Origin: Thermoanaerobacterium sp. PSU-2
Lineage (GTDB): Bacteria > Bacillota > Thermoanaerobacteria > Thermoanaerobacterales > Thermoanaerobacteraceae
DNA: 39,335 bases
Assembly: GCF_002102475.1 (NCBI RefSeq)
Contig: NZ_MSQD01000018.1
Span: 1 to 39,335, forward strand
Direction: 5' to 3'
Made by a program: the position numbers and the translations under genes. The notes beneath the pieces are model-generated. The model made no database searches. It was not told where the DNA came from and saw nothing but the letters and a program-made list of their open reading frames with translations. Every line of letters begins with the position of its first letter. The stretch's first letter is position 1. This document shows positions 39,222 to 39,335 of the stretch, in pieces.

Positions 39222-39335
39222 TATTTTTTCCCCCTTATTTTTTTGATTTCTTCTAATATGGCCATGGGTTCTGGTACCATTCCTCCTGCTCTTCCGTAGA
39301 AGTGGACTTCTTTTTGCCCGTTGACTGCTAATTTT
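39221..39335 (-). CDS. 2-oxoacid:ferredoxin oxidoreductase, alpha subunit (C-terminal end only)
   Basis: The last 37 codons of a gene entering from the right: KLAVNGQKEVHFYGRAGGMVPEPMAILEEIKKIRGKK. The FYGRAGGMVPEP segment matches the end of KorA/VorA-type alpha subunits (usually GRTGGMVP-P-EI). The stop TAA shares a base with the beta-subunit ATG, so the two are tightly coupled. The rest of the gene, and perhaps a ferredoxin-like delta subunit before it, lies outside the window. The A/C-ending codon bias of the beta gene begins already here. Confidence 0.9.
   Translation of the reverse strand, partial: KLAVNGQKEVHFYGRAGGMVPEPMAILEEIKKIRGKK

Noticed and set aside
1..39335. tRNA, CRISPR, insertion sequence or prophage
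   Set aside because: Scanned by eye for cloverleaf ends, regular short repeats and transposase or integrase motifs and found none; a tRNA or repeat search by program would be the decisive test.

Overview
The window is low-GC DNA in which most genes lie on the minus strand. It suggests an anaerobic, spore-forming thermophilic clostridium, most probably Thermoanaerobacterium or a close relative. The grounds are strong purine-rich ribosome-binding sites, rubredoxin, a 2-oxoacid:ferredoxin oxidoreductase, three hemerythrin-domain proteins, CsaB-type cell-wall pyruvylation, a glmS ribozyme, a GerS/YdcC-like lipoprotein beside alr, and a sigma-H-type promoter. The genus is a judgement from protein flavour and gene order, not a database result.

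Layout. 1-160: two tandem strong sigma-A promoters fire leftward out of the window, as in front of an rRNA operon. 235-3.7 kb: a Gfo/Idh/MocA dehydrogenase, a lipoprotein, a divergent 52-residue rubredoxin and a YetF-type membrane protein. 3.7-7.1 kb: the NAD de novo operon nadA-nadB-nadC, facing a small Fe-S protein (DUF2148). 7.8-13.1 kb: an envelope block with a DUF5693 membrane protein, csaB, a WecG/TagA glycosyltransferase and a YitT protein. 13.2-18.1 kb: the conserved Firmicute block NAD(P)HX repair enzyme, GerS/YdcC-like lipoprotein, alr and mazEF, preceded by a DUF6514-like gene with a near-ideal sigma-H promoter and a Spo0A-like box. 18.4-22.8 kb: a DUF815 AAA ATPase, YjbQ, a HelD-type helicase whose promoter region carries two abutting DnaA boxes, and a DUF1294 protein.

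22.8-27 kb holds three hemerythrin-domain genes, a HAD phosphatase and a LysM/SxxK cell-wall protein. The first hemerythrin gene has a perfect 36-bp palindrome centred at -41.5 with a TGTGA-N6-TCACA core, the classic class II CRP/FNR activator geometry. 27-33.5 kb looks like accessory DNA: five GNAT acetyltransferase domains (one fused to Nudix), a PPOX-fold flavoprotein, an XRE repressor with a double operator and an apparently frameshifted membrane partner, a DUF5680 gene broken by an in-frame TGA, and a membrane-anchored excisionase-like protein. 33.6-37.9 kb: glmM and glmS, with a glmS self-cleaving ribozyme between them, then plsC. 37.9-39.3 kb: gamma, beta and the C-terminal end of alpha of a 2-oxoacid:ferredoxin oxidoreductase.

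How the genes work together. GlmM and GlmS (amino sugars), Alr (D-Ala), CsaB and WecG (secondary cell-wall polymer), the SxxK protein and PlsC all serve the envelope. NadABC makes NAD and Nnr repairs damaged NAD(P)H. Rubredoxin, the hemerythrins and the PPOX protein fit oxygen or NO handling in an anaerobe. I found no tRNA, rRNA, CRISPR array, transposase or phage genes inside the window. Strong terminators separate most transcription units. Coordinates use the start codons best supported by ribosome-binding sites.
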